64,000 nt of DNA from Lunularia cruciata. Taxonomy: Eukaryota; Streptophyta; Marchantiopsida; Lunulariales; Lunulariaceae. The notes below the pieces were generated by a model. It was not told where the DNA came from, made no database searches, and worked only from the letters and a program-made list of their open reading frames with translations. The translations under genes and the position numbers were made by a program. Below, piece after piece: positions 48,424 through 59,659 of this stretch. Within the stretch, counting starts at the first letter, position 1, and the number at the start of each line of letters is the position of its first letter. The DNA lies in assembly GCA_948567375.1 (NCBI GenBank), contig OX419758.1, positions 63,083,965-63,147,964 of the forward strand, given 5' to 3'.

Positions 48424-51400
48424 ATGGCCGTCCAAACTTCAAGCCAGGCGGAGAAGGCCAAAGTCGATCAGATTGTGTCGGAGTTTTACGCAAAAAGTCT
48501 CCACATTATTCTGGACTCTCGAATCCCTTACATATCTACGCAGAAGCATTTCGATGAATCTCACCACTCGGCAGCACCCCCTTCACCAGGCTCTAGGGCT
48601 GGGCCCAACCGGTGGTTCAACATAGAAATGGACAACTGTGCAGCTGTACAGGAATGTGTGGAGCCTTGGAAGCGGGGATGCCAGGAGCCTATGACGGTAG
48701 ACGTGTTGCTGCAACAACCGATGGGAGGTGGAGAGGTTCCCTCTCCATCCTCTGGAGGGCCACGGTATTTCAAAGGAAGCTCTCCGGGTAGAGACCACTC
48801 TAGTGGAGAATCTTGGAGTGGAGAAGGAGAAGGTTGTGCTTCGCCCGGTGGGTTGTGCAGAACTATTCTTGAGAGATGGGTTGTGCAGTATGTGAGCAGG
48901 AAGAAAGGTGTGAGCGGTGGAACTGGGGCTGGTGGTGGCAAGGCTGGGACGACTGGGACGACTGGGACGACTGGGTTCGGAGAAGGATCAGGAGCAGCGG
49001 GAAGCTCAAGGGGAACAGGAGGAGGACCACCTCTGCCATATCCATCCAGTCACGTGGTGGAAAGTCCGGTGGTGTACAAAAGAACGGTTATAATGCTAAG
49101 GTCTCTATACTGCACCATGAGAACATTGCCTGCTCACCGCCTGTTTCGTCTGGTCAATTCGTCCTCCCATAGCCGATGCTTCAGTCTCTCTTACAGAGTC
49201 TCCTCTTCCCCAACGCAGCTCTCCGAGAGTGATCAGGCAGCCATGATGTCATGCAATCTCACCCCCATTGAGACCATGTGGGGACGAATGTGCATATCTG
49301 TGAACTACAGGCATACAACTGCTGTGACGGCACTGGAGATCACACCTCCGATGAAGCCACGAATTATTGCAGATTATGTTGGTAGCCCAACAACAGATCC
49401 GCTAAGGAGGTTTGCTAGTGTCGGTTCAATGCCCAGTGGAGGGCTTTCAGGACGAAGAGGGGTACATGTTGTTGCTGTTCCATCTTCAGTACCCAGCTCT
49501 CCTTCGGGTCCCTCCTTTGGTCGTCGCCACAGCTGGAGTAGTGGGCAGCAAAAGATGCAGATTCCTCCAACATTATATTCTTCACCTTCTCATCGTTCTA
49601 GTCGGTCCCCTTCACCGTCTGTACCCACTGATTCTAATCCGTCCTCCTCGCCTATGGCACAGTCTCCACACTCTTCTTCTCCTTTACACAATATGCACCT
49701 CCATCAATCCCCCCGAACGTCCCCCTCTCGCCCCTCGATTCCTCGACAGCACACATCTCAGCCATCGTCTTTCCATCAGATTGAAAGTGGGCATCCATCA
49801 CAACCCATACCCATTCACGAACACGGTAGGTCACCTCCATTCTCTGCGTCACCTTCTCCTTCTCCCCCAACGCATTTTAGTGCTCAACGCAGTGCTCCTG
49901 TGAGTATCCCAAGGCCTTCCTCAGCTAAGACATACTTTGGTACTAGTCCACGACGTTTAGAAGGGCCACAACATCCCTTAGCTAAAAGTCCATATCCTCC
50001 CCCTTCTCCAAATAGGAACCTGGAGCCTTTTCCTCGTGTCTCTAGCAACTCCAGGCAGTGGCCTGTGCCAAACCTGTATGTCCCAAACATAGAAGGAAGG
50101 GCTCCTACACGCCCCCTGGTTATATCAGACTGGGCTGTCAACTCATCACTGCTCGTGTCTCCACCACATCCATTTCATGGTAATCAGGTAATAATATTTC
50201 CTTGATCTATGTTCATCAGTCGATTGTTAGTTTGCTTTTGCGGAGAGAATACTCAGTGCTGACCCCTGTATTGCTAGTGCAATGCGTCTGTGGTTGAGCT
50301 CAGCGCAGAGTAATTTTGCCGTTTCTCTTTCAGCATCAGTGTCCTTGCTCCTTGATTTGTCCACTTCCTAAAGTGTATCAAGTGATATTAACTACAAGTT
50401 GAACTAGCCATATACCGAATGCATGTTACCTACTATTTGGTACGGGTGTTTGTAAGCTGCGTTGCCATGTTATATTCGGAAGTGTATCTCAAACAGTTAA
50501 TTCTCTGTTTGGCGAAGAGAAACTAGGACGGGAGCTTGAAGGACGGGAGCTCTTAATAGGTTTTTATGTATTGAAGACATGTTAAGTGCCTATAATATGG
50601 TGAATCTTACAGACTTAATCTTGCTACCCCATTGTTTACCGCGGAACAACGTAAGAGACTGATATGCTGGTTGCCAGGTTCTTGGAGATGACAAAGGAGA
50701 AGAAGGGCCACCTTCTGGTGTGAAGAGGTCTCTGTATGCTCCTCCTCGTCTCCTGACGCTGGGTTCAAGAGGAATGAGCAAAGTAGATAGTAATGATGAC
50801 GGAGATGAAGAGGAGTTCTCTTGCCCTTTCGCAATCGATGATGATGAAGCAGAAGGATACAGAAGCAGGTACCTGAGTCTTTCTCTTACGTCTGAACTTG
50901 GTCATGTGTTCTCTGGACCTCGGGAAAGGTTTGTGTTGAGCAGCTTGTATTGATGGCAAGCATATCATACCCAACTGTAGTTGTTCAGAGGGTGAAAACG
51001 AAATTCGCTGGCTGAAGTGTCTTGCATGTTACTGTTGGTAATGGGTTCTATTCGTGCTTGTTGTGGGAATCCTGTGCATTGAAGTGGTGCTGATACGTTC
51101 CAAATGTAATCCAAGGAGTCGCCTGTGTTTCATTCTAAGCTGCATTACAGATTAATTTTCATGAAGGTGTGACTATACAGGGGAGTCATCGTTCACCTTA
51201 TGCAAACAATCTTGTTATTGATTTCAGGATGGACAGCCCAAAGGTTAGGCAAAGTTCGGATGCATTTGAGGCCGTCGGGCAGGGTCATCATCGATCACAA
51301 GATGCTGCCGTGGGTGCTCTTGTAAGGATCTTGAAATCTGCACCACCTTTACGACCGTGGACTGATGTGTCGGGCTCTCCCAACTTACGACCGTCTCCAC

Positions 51401-51657
51401 CTAGCCTGTTAGGTCCTGCAGAAATGTTGGCAGGTGGGAAACTTAAAAACAGTCCTCCCCGGCCTGCAACCACAAAGGGCCGGTCAGGTACTGCATCTTT
51501 GGTTGGATCACCCAGCTCACACTCTATAGCAACAAAGACACCTGCAAAAACATCAGCGTTTGCTTTGGAAGAGCTAAGGAGTTACATGGAGATGAGAGAT
51601 CATCTGTTCAGACAGAGTGGTGTGAAGTTGGCTTCGTCACCTGCCAAACCCATGTGA
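48424..51657 (+). CDS. ATG13: Autophagy-related protein 13 (spliced, 3 coding exons)
   Basis: Coding exons are 48424-50187, 50678-50868 and 51228-51657, with clean GT-AG junctions and frame, giving 794 aa. Arabidopsis ATG13 is just over 600. The N-terminal HORMA region begins AEKAKVDQIVSEFYAKSLHI and includes WFNIEMDN, LERWVVQYVSRKK, VYKRTVIMLRSLYCTMRTLP and ITPPMKPRIIADYVGSPTTD. A Gly/Ser/Thr-rich insert (about residues 160-200) splits it. A long Ser/Pro-rich disordered middle follows, then an acidic block (NDDGDEEEFSCPFAIDDDE) and the plant C-terminal motifs AAVGALVRILKSAPPLR and ALEELRSYMEMRDHLFRQ. ATG13 is the regulatory partner of the ATG1 kinase and starts autophagosome formation under nutrient stress; TOR phosphorylation controls it. 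The start is the first ATG of the frame that fits the family. Confidence 0.93.
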
Positions 51658-53960
51658 AGTGTAGAGAATTCTGTCTGATCCAATTACCTCTTGGATATGG
51701 AGAAGAGGAGGAGATGTAAGTCCCTTTGTTAGATTTGTACAGGACTTAACTGCTTCGATGACCTAAACGACAGGAGTTCTCGGAGTCTCCATAAAGGGAT
51801 CGATGATGGGTTGAAAGTAGCGAGATTGTTAGATAAGAATAGTTTAGAATGCTGTGTTGGTTCATAAGTATCCAGATACAGACACGCATCGCAGGAGCTG
51901 TGCGCTTATAATTTGGAAGCTCTGGCAGGAAAGTCTATGGCGTACCAAATAGTTGATTGACGGAAATGATACCAGTAGATTTGAAACTAACGTAGCCACT
52001 GAACTGAGTCAGGATTGAGTAAACCCTTCCCCTTCTTCAAGTAGAAGTTGGGGTAACGAGGTTAGCTTATAGCGGCTGGTTTTGGACCTAACAACATTCA
52101 TTTGGAAGGAGTGAACATGCTCCTGAAATTAGCGTACTTGTGTTCCACAGTACTTGTTTGCTAATCAACAGTAGTTTATGTGGAAGTTTGCTCTCTGCAC
52201 GTGCAAGTGTGTTATTCCACCTAGTAGAGAAACTGGTGATTGGGCTTTGAGGAGGAAGCCGCGGGTTGATTTCGCTTGACCAGCATTCGCTTCCAGGTAG
52301 TATATTGCTGCTCTGCGTACGTGATGTGCGTGCAGCAACTCCATTTACAGTTCCACAGCCACCCAGCTGTATACCTTACGTGGACTGGTGTATCAAGTAG
52401 TGTTCATCGTAGTAAAGATCGGGCAAGAAGCCTGATCCATGTGTGGACGAGAGCATGAAAGCAAAGATATTTGGGGTGGGTTCATTCGAAGAGAAACTCC
52501 CATATTGTTAGCTGCTTCATGACAAGAACCCACTAGACTTGAAAGTGCAACTTAGGTGATTCACTTGGTCACTCAGTTGTGCAATGCCACCTTGTTTTCT
52601 GAGTATATTCTATATTGTTGAAGCTCAGATGATCAAGAGTCGGTTGTATGTACTGAGGGACTTTTCTCTTTTAGGGACATCAAGTCTGGACTCTATCGGC
52701 TGTATTAGCGTGGTCTTAGGGGTGGTTTGAGGCATTGATTGACGCAGACCGGGCTAATTATTGGTCGATGCTGGAAGTTGATGAGTTGAGTTAGACAATT
52801 TTTAAAGTTCACTATTTACAGCAGATGGAAGGTGCTAGAACTTCCTCTGGAAGCTGCTGACAAGTATATGCGATGGATATGCTTCTTCCATTCCTGATTA
52901 AAAGAAAAAAAACGGTGTGTATATATTGAATTAGTTAACACGTTCTCGAAATTCCCAGTCCCATGTGTATTCTACTGTATTGTAATGAGGCAACTTTTTC
53001 CTGATACAAACGAGTCTGGACAGTTTTCCCTTGCAGTACTTCCGTAGGTTTAGAAGTATGCGTTTCAATCATTTCTCTTCAGATTCTTAGCACCAGCTGA
53101 TTATAATCTTCATAGCATCTACCTGCTTGAATATCAGGAGTATTTCAAAGCAACTTTCTTGCAGTGTACTCTTGTGCTACCTCCTTACTTGCAGCAAGTG
53201 ATTAACCAGAACCTTTCTCAAGCTTGCACTCTAATCATGACTGGGCCTTTCTCGACGCCTGTTGCGGACGCCGTTCCTTCATACACATGAATGGTGTACC
53301 TAATCGGACGCCTTCCATTACCTTCCCGAGTTTTGTATTGCTTGTCCCTGTCATTGTCTAGAAACTTGGAAAACGGATGGGCTAGTTGGCAGACTTGCTT
53401 CTGGTTGAAAAAGGATTACCGAACTCACGCTGAAGGTGCTGCTTTACTTGCAGAAGGTTACTTATCCTGAATCACGGAAGCAACTCATATTGCTATGTTA
53501 TTCAGCAGCACGATGCTGGGTACCGTTCACTTTACTTCAGGTGTCCCACTTCACTTTTCTTCAACTAAAACAGTCTTTTCAATAACCACGGCTGAACTCT
53601 GCCATTCAACATCAGATAGAACTAATGGCTTCAGCAATCTACCTTCTAGTCAAACCAAAGACCACTGAGAAATTGTGTGAACGTTATGTCGGACTGGTTT
53701 ACAGTACTACAAAGAGAAGCAAATTCGACACACAAGTAACCAGATCACAGTTTTTCAGAACGCAGTGCTCAATTCTATACGCTTTAAAAAGAAAGTGAAA
53801 ACATATCCGGTTGCTTGCTCGTCAGAGTAATATGAGGTGCTCTACTTGTGATAGATTTATTAGATTTATTCCTTTCATTCTCACAAGAACACTGTACACG
53901 GTTCTTTTTGCTTACACTTATCCATACTACTAATGTACCCTACAGGTTTCCAGTCTTGAA
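51658..53960. other. ATG13 3' flank, no recognised gene
   Basis: The 3' UTR starts here and its end is undefined. I find no family-like open frame and no repeat shared with the rest of the window. Confidence 0.4.
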
Positions 53961-53966
53961 TATCGA

Positions 53967-54730
53967 ACAACGTACCACCATATTTATAAATTTGTATCAT
54001 ATATCATTCTTTAATATATAGAATTTTAAACATATTTTTCTCGTAGAATATTGTTATATTGCAGGAAAAATAGTTTTAAAATAGTATGTATACAAGTAAA
54101 AAACTATTGTCATACTTTGAAACGTGTACAGAAGTTGCGTTCTCGATTGAAAGCTCGTCATGAGGAATTTTTATCGGATTGATGATCTCAATAGTCCGAT
54201 AGAATTTCCTTATGACGAGTTTGACTTCAAGCTTTGACGTTTTTCATTCAAGCACGAAACTTCTGTACAGTTCCAAAGTATGACAATAGTTCTTTGCTTG
54301 TATGCATACTATTTTAAGACTATTGAGATTATCCGGTCAAAAACATTGATATTCAAACACCATATCAAAGTGGAATTTCAATACTCCATGAGTTTTAAAA
54401 GATCTTATAACTTTTCGACGGAATGCGATAATACCCGCCGTTCCGCCATCGGTCTCGCACTCTCTTGATCTCTTCGGCGGGTGGTACATCCTTCAAGTGT
54501 CATTTGCCGACTTCACACGGTATGATATCTTCACAAAATATAGTATGTATGCGAATTTAAAGGATCATCACAACAACTATTTTCGTGAAACATCATTGCC
54601 AAAACTCTTCTAGCCGGAGACGTTGGGATCGTTTTACTGCTTGCTATCAACAAATAAACCAAGCTAAATAATACTCCCAAAGGGAGAAAAAAAGGGAATA
54701 CAAGGCATCAAGGATAAGTGCAAGAGAAAA
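53967..54730 (+). mobile_element. R5 repeat, CpG-rich copy
   Basis: It aligns in order with 58560-59258: both have ACCACCATATTTATAAAT-like starts, GAATTTTTATCGGA, AGTGGAATTTCAATACTCC, GCACTCTCTTGATCTCTT, TATGATATCTTCACAAAAT and a final AAGGGAATACAAGGCAT. This copy keeps CpG sites (for example around 54418-54480) that are TG or CA in the other. It also contains an extra inverted duplication (54072-54321). The family is multicopy and probably transposon-derived, but its class is not identified. Confidence 0.65.
54072..54321. repeat. Fold-back structure with arms of about 100 bp
   Basis: The left arm from 54072 (TTTTAAAATAGTATGTATACA, shortened) through CTATTGTCATACTTTG and TGTACAGAAGTT to CTCGTCATGAGGAA is mirrored by the right arm ending at 54321, with few mismatches and one insert of roughly 20 bases. 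The hinge is near 54185-54195. The second R5 copy lacks the right arm and goes straight from ATCGGACTATTGAG to the downstream sequence, so the right arm is an inverted duplication acquired by this copy. Confidence 0.8.
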
Positions 54731-54973
54731 GAGCGAATACAAGGGCTAAAGAAGAAGGGAAAAACACCATGTGAAATTATGGATTCAAGAATTAAAGTAA
54801 TCTCTTCTTAAGCTGTTTTGATATATGTCCTCCAACGTATATTTGGTAGATGGGATGCAAAAGTCCTAGACATGATGTTGAGAACTTTATTGGCGCATGT
54901 CTATAAGGTACAAAATGCATAAGTAAAGCTTGAGAGCTACATAAAGTGCAGTCCTCACCTTAATTTGAATAGG

Positions 54974-55460
54974 GAAGGCAACCTTGTAGGATAACAAGAA
55001 GAGTGGGAAGATCCAATCAAGTCATGCAAGGAAAAGACATAAGGTCAAAATGGGACTAAACCCGAATAGGTTAGGTAAGAGAATCTACCCTACAACACCT
55101 AAGATATCATATCTATACAAGTTGTATGTTTTACAAACCATTGGAGATTCCATGGAAACATAACCTAGGGTGATTTTTTGCTATCGATTGTACCAACTAA
55201 TGCTCTCCATAGAGCAATGGACACATACTATCTAAATATGTCACAAAATAGAAGAATGAGAATGGTATCCCTGACATCTAAAATGATACACTATCATGCA
55301 CTCTTTGACTAATGTATCAAACGTTGCATCCATTGTTCCATATACTCCATTGCTAAAAGAACAAAAATTTGACCTTGCTTGCTACCGCTCTGCTTGTTGC
55401 CCATCCAAGTGGATGAGTAATCACTCCATCCAAAACTGTAATGTGTGTACATTTGTAACC
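54974..55460 (-). mobile_element. R6 LINE-like 3' end, long copy 6
   Basis: It aligns with 39295-39780 over its length, sharing AGAGCAATGGACACA, CTATCATGCACTCTTTGA in place of CTCTCGTGCATTCCCTGA, and the R6 tail. Minus-strand coding traces are more broken than in copy 5. It is richer in TG/CA where copy 5 has CG, consistent with methylated-cytosine decay. Confidence 0.55.
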
Positions 55461-55491
55461 ATAATAGATGCTATTGTCACCTAATCATCTT

Positions 55492-56237
55492 AGGCTTGTG
55501 AGCAGGCCTATCTCTCACTCAATATGTACTTCTGATGGCTATTAAGGTAGAGCAGGATGGGCTAAGAAGGCAAGGAACCCAAATTTGATCACACTCCTCC
55601 AAAGCTAAAACTCCAAGGCACCTCCAAAACTCAAGCCGTTGCTCACTAGAGAACTCAATGAGAGAGATAGTTACAAATGAAAGGATAATGAGTATCTTCT
55701 CACCCCTAATTTATGTACTTGTGAAATAGTTATGCACCAAAGTTGCTAATTACCAAAGTAACTCAAGTTACTAAGCTAAAAGTCATATAAAATCTAAAGT
55801 CTAAAGGAATATCTAAACTCATGGGAATAATCCCTTAAAAGCATGTGGTCTTATCTTGATTCAACAACTAAGGCAAGGATTCCTTCACATGGCTATTGTT
55901 GGACTATAAGAAAATCCAAACCAAAAAAGCTTGTGGACCCAAGAGTTCTCAACTTTTTTCTCAAACCAAACATCTAAAAAAATACAAAGTCAATGCATTA
56001 GAATCCAAAATAGCTATGCTCACTCTTTCACCTTTCTCTAAAGTAGAGTCACCTCTATCTTGGCTATGACTAACTCTAGCTAATCATGACAAATATAGAA
56101 GCTTGGTGAAACTCCATATAAAAAATATTTTCAACTATTAACAATACCAAACTAAATATCCTTATATAAATATAAATATAAATGAATGAATAAATAACTA
56201 AGTAAATAAATATACACATGCATCAATGGATGTTACA
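55492..56237 (-). mobile_element. L2 family LTR, probable 3' LTR of the minus-strand element
   Basis: On the minus strand it starts TGTAACATCC and ends near CTCACAAGCCTA, about 746 bp, aligning with 56922-57599 and with 62297-62974. It lies downstream of the C-terminal integrase remnant on the same strand, as a 3' LTR should. The left boundary is uncertain by a few bases. Confidence 0.75.
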
Positions 56238-56544
56238 TTTACCTCTAGAATAAGATTTCACTTAGTCCTTGGAGTGAAAGTCCCTTTACCTTTTATGATA
56301 TAACTTCCATTTATCATGGTTAATCCTATCAAAGTGTCTTCCTCCCACCTCCTTGAGATCATAGGTATAATTGCCCCACATCTTCTCCACTATGAAAGGT
56401 CCAAAGTACTTTGGCAAAAACTTCTTTTGCATCCTCTTGAATTGAATGAAATTAAACAACATTAGACAAGCATTTTCCTTGAAAGGCTTTACCTCTTCTT
56501 GCCTTGCCTCTTGTCATAACTTTCCTTTTGTTTCCTTGTTCCAC

Positions 56545-56921
56545 TCAAACTATAATAACTACTCTTGCCTCTTCCAATTCCATGAGTTGATTCTTCCTTG
56601 ACTTCTTTGCATCATCTCCTTGTACCTTCTTCAATTTCTTATGAATTCTTTGAAAAGTAAAAAGATCAAAATGAATAGGTAAATTAGATTCAATACCATA
56701 TACTAAATGAAATGGAGAGAATCTGGTGGACGTCTTTATGGTTGTCTTATACTCCCATAGAACTGCATGGATCCTCTTGTCCCAATGATGTTTAGCCCCC
56801 TCCATTTATGTATCTTTGGCAAACATCATGCACAAGGTTTGTTTGGTTCTCTCTACTAAACCATTGGAGTTTGGCTTATAAGATGTAGTAACTCTATGTG
56901 TGATAGCAAAATGTCATAGCA
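56545..56921 (-). pseudogene. Ty3/gypsy integrase, C-terminal half
   Basis: The minus frame reads FAITHRVTTSYKPNSNGLVE, RTKQTLCMMFAKDT, a stop, then WDKRIHAVLWEYKTTIKTST and FSPFHLVYGIESNLPIH. The Glu of GLVER is the catalytic E of the D,D,E core, and LVYGxExxLPI is the gypsy signature after it. The N-terminal half lies at 57600-58260, separated by an LTR. The one stop shows it is dead in any case. Confidence 0.85.
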
Positions 56922-57599
56922 TGGCTTGTGAGCCGGCCTGTCTCTCACTTAGGATGAAACTTTGATGGCTATTATGGTAGCGCACCATGGACTAAGAAGG
57001 CAAAGACATTGTACTCCTCATAGGCTAACACTCCAAGGTACCATCATACTCCTCCAAGGCTAACACTCCAAGAACCAAGATATTGCTCACTAGAGAACTC
57101 AATGAGAGAGAGATAATTGCAAATAAAAAGATGATGAGTACCTTTTCACCCCTAGCTTATATACTTATGAAATAGTTATGCACCAAAGTAATTAATTACA
57201 AGAGTAACTCAAGTTACTAGGCTAAAAGTCAAATAAAGTAAAAAATCTAAAATAATATCTATATATTCTCCTAAGCATATGGTTTTATCTTGACCCAACC
57301 ACTAAGTCAAGGATTCCTTCACATGGGCTTTCCTTGGACTATAGAAAAATCCAAAAAAAAGGCTTGTGGGTCTAAGTGTTCTTAATTCTTTCCTTAAAGC
57401 CAAACATCTAGGAATAATACCAAGTCAATACAATAGAATCCAAAATAATGGTCCTCATCTATCTTAGCTATGAATAACTTTATCTAATCATGACTAAGGT
57501 AGAACCATCCTTTATCTGTATATAAATAATATCTCTCAAGCACTTGTAGTACCAAACTAAATATCACAATACCACACACAAGCACAAATGTGTGTTACA
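56922..57599 (-). mobile_element. L2 solo LTR inserted inside an integrase gene
   Basis: It is 678 bp, starting TGTAACACAC and ending AAGCCA on the minus strand, homologous to the L2 LTR at 55492-56237. It sits exactly between the two halves of a related integrase coding region. Flanks on the plus strand are TAGCA on the left and TGCTA on the right; these are reverse complements and not direct repeats, so no standard target-site duplication is visible. Confidence 0.85.
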
Positions 57600-58260
57600 T
57601 GCTATAGTAAAGCTTTTTTGTAAACTCTCCTCCCTTATCAAAAACTAACTCTAGAGGAAAACCAAACCTAATGATGATGTGTTCATAAAGAATTCTTCCA
57701 ACTTCATTTTCATTCTTGTTTCTCAATGTCTAAACTCAACCTGCTTAGGTAAGGTAATTAGTAACTACCAGAATGTGCAAATAATTCATTGAGGTTTATT
57801 TAGAGTATCTATAAATCCAATTCTTCACTTCTCAAAAGGTCTTACAGTAGAATTGATCTAAGCGGTGGAGTGGATGTAGAATTTCTAGCAGAAGTTTGTC
57901 ATACATTACAAGTTTTTCAATAATCAAGACAATCCTTGAAAATCTCCTTCCAATGGTACCTTACACCTCAAATCTTGAAAAACCCTAAACCCACCTCCAC
58001 ATACCAAACCATTGTAAACCTTCTTCAAGAGTAGGATAGACTTCTCCTTACCTATCGTTCTTCAAAGTAGACCATTTACTCCTTGGTGAAAAAGAATCTA
58101 CTTCACCATTGTATTAGGTTTAGATCTTGTTGCAAGGGCCTTCTTCTCCCTAGCATGCATCCCATTTGGATAGTTCCTCCTTGTAACAAAGTCCACAATC
58201 TCCTTAGGAACCTTTTGAGTGATTGAGATTGTCATGAGCTCCTCATCCAAAAAAGAATTA
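57600..58260 (-). pseudogene. Ty3/gypsy integrase, N-terminal half
   Basis: Broken minus-strand frames show KEKSILLLKKVYNGL, TVRPFEK then IGFIDTLNKP (first catalytic Asp region, IDFIGPL in relatives) and finally FDKGGEFTKKLYYS next to the LTR, which carries the second catalytic Asp (F-D-K-G-G-E-F). Upstream lies RRNYPNGMHAREKKALA, typical of the RNase H to integrase linker. Many stops and frameshifts are present. Confidence 0.75.
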
Positions 58261-58559
58261 TCTACTTTCTCAACTCCATCATGATCATAGGTCCTAGATT
58301 ACAAATCACCATTTGATATTTCTTCCATGGCCTATCCTCAATGGTGTAATCATACTCAGAAAAGAGTATTATCTACCTTGATAGCCTCCTCTCCACATTA
58401 AGCTTGTTGAAAATGTCTTGTAATATGTGACAAAGGTATAATAGTATAATTCTAGAACAAAATAAAGTTTTTAAGCTACAATTTATTGCCAAACCTTTAA
58501 TCACATAGATGAAAACATAAAAGAATCTTAAATCTATAGAAAATGTCATATATCTAAAT
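58261..58559. other. Short unassigned spacer
   Basis: It probably holds more decayed pol sequence on the minus strand, but no motif is certain. Confidence 0.3.
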
Positions 58560-59258
58560 TTTGTATCAATATATATTTTTGAACAACATACCACTATATT
58601 TATATATTTTTATTTCATATGTACAATTTTAAACATATTTTCCTACAATATAATATACAAGAAAATATGTTTCACAAGCAAATAATATTTTCTTGTTTTA
58701 GAATGTGTACAAAAGTTTTGTTATCAAATGAAAGCTTGTCATAAGGAATTTTTATCGGACTATTGAGATCATTAGGTCAAAGAAATTATATTTCCAACAA
58801 CAAATCAAACTTGAGGCCTATCAATATCATCATGTAAAATCTTTTTATATTCAAATGAGATATAAGACTCAATGAAAGTAGAATTTATATGCAAAAATTA
58901 AATCAAAGTGGAATTTCAATGCTCCTTGAGTTTTACAAGATCTTAAGACTTTTGATAAAATGCAATAAGAACCTATCATTTTTCCATCAATCTTGCACTC
59001 TCTTGAACTCTTTGGCTAGTGATACATCCTTCAAGTATCTTTTGCAAACTTTCCACAATATGATATCTTCACAAAATAGTCCACATATGAATTTAAAGGA
59101 CAATCACAACATGTATTTCTATGAAACATTATTACCAGTAATTTTCTAGTTGGAAACATTGTGCTGTTTTATTGCTTTCTTCAATAGGTAAACCAAGCTA
59201 AATAGTATCCCTAGAGAGAGAAGAAAAGGGAATAGAAGGCATTAAGAAGAAGTGCCAT
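58560..59258 (+). mobile_element. R5 repeat, CpG-depleted copy
   Basis: It is a direct repeat of 53967-54730 without the inverted duplication. Where copy 1 has CpG this copy mostly has TG or CA, and the CG-rich run of copy 1 at 54418-54480 is almost CpG-free here (58932-59030). It abuts the L4 repeat that follows. Confidence 0.65.
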
Positions 59259-59655
59259 GACACATTTGCAACATTAAAGATAGTTTGCTCAGATGCTGAA
59301 ATGTTAGTCTTTGTAATCAAAGTTACACGAGTAGTTGGTCAAAGATTAATTTTATGGTGGCCAGATTTTGTGTTAGGGCTATTGATCACACTATTCAAGC
59401 TACCATTTACAACATCAAGTGGACAATTAGGATTGGAATGCCAGGTTGGTTCCAAAGGTATATATGAAGTGTAGCTCTAAAGAGCTCACTTCTTTGATGT
59501 TGAGCCTTTGAGCTCCTAGTTATGGTGTACAAAGGCCAAAAAGTATTACTTGGAGTCTCTTAGTTAAAGTGATATAGCTTGATGATGGACTAAAACCCAT
59601 TGTTTGAAGTCTATTAAGTCTATTAAGTCTAATAAGTCTATTAAGTGAGATTTTG
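59255..59655 (+). mobile_element. L4 LTR-like repeat, partial copy
   Basis: It carries the L4 landmarks ATTTTGTGTTAGGGCTA, GAGCTCACTTCTTTGATG, GAGCTCCTAGTTATGG and TTACTTGGAGTCTCTTAG. The 3' end is replaced by an AAGTCTATT/AAGTCTAAT short tandem repeat (59607-59645). A gag-like relic follows, the same order as at 11271-15660. Confidence 0.65.
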
Positions 59656-59659
59656 AGTT

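Noticed and set aside
48035-48625. 196-codon open frame as a separate protein gene
   Set aside because: It has no recognisable domain, overlaps ATG13 exon 1 in another frame and is better explained as upstream noncoding DNA; kept as a regulatory observation only.
48561-48941. Minus-strand open frames opposite ATG13 exon 1
   Set aside because: They are shadows of a GC-rich, Pro/Ser/Gly-rich exon.
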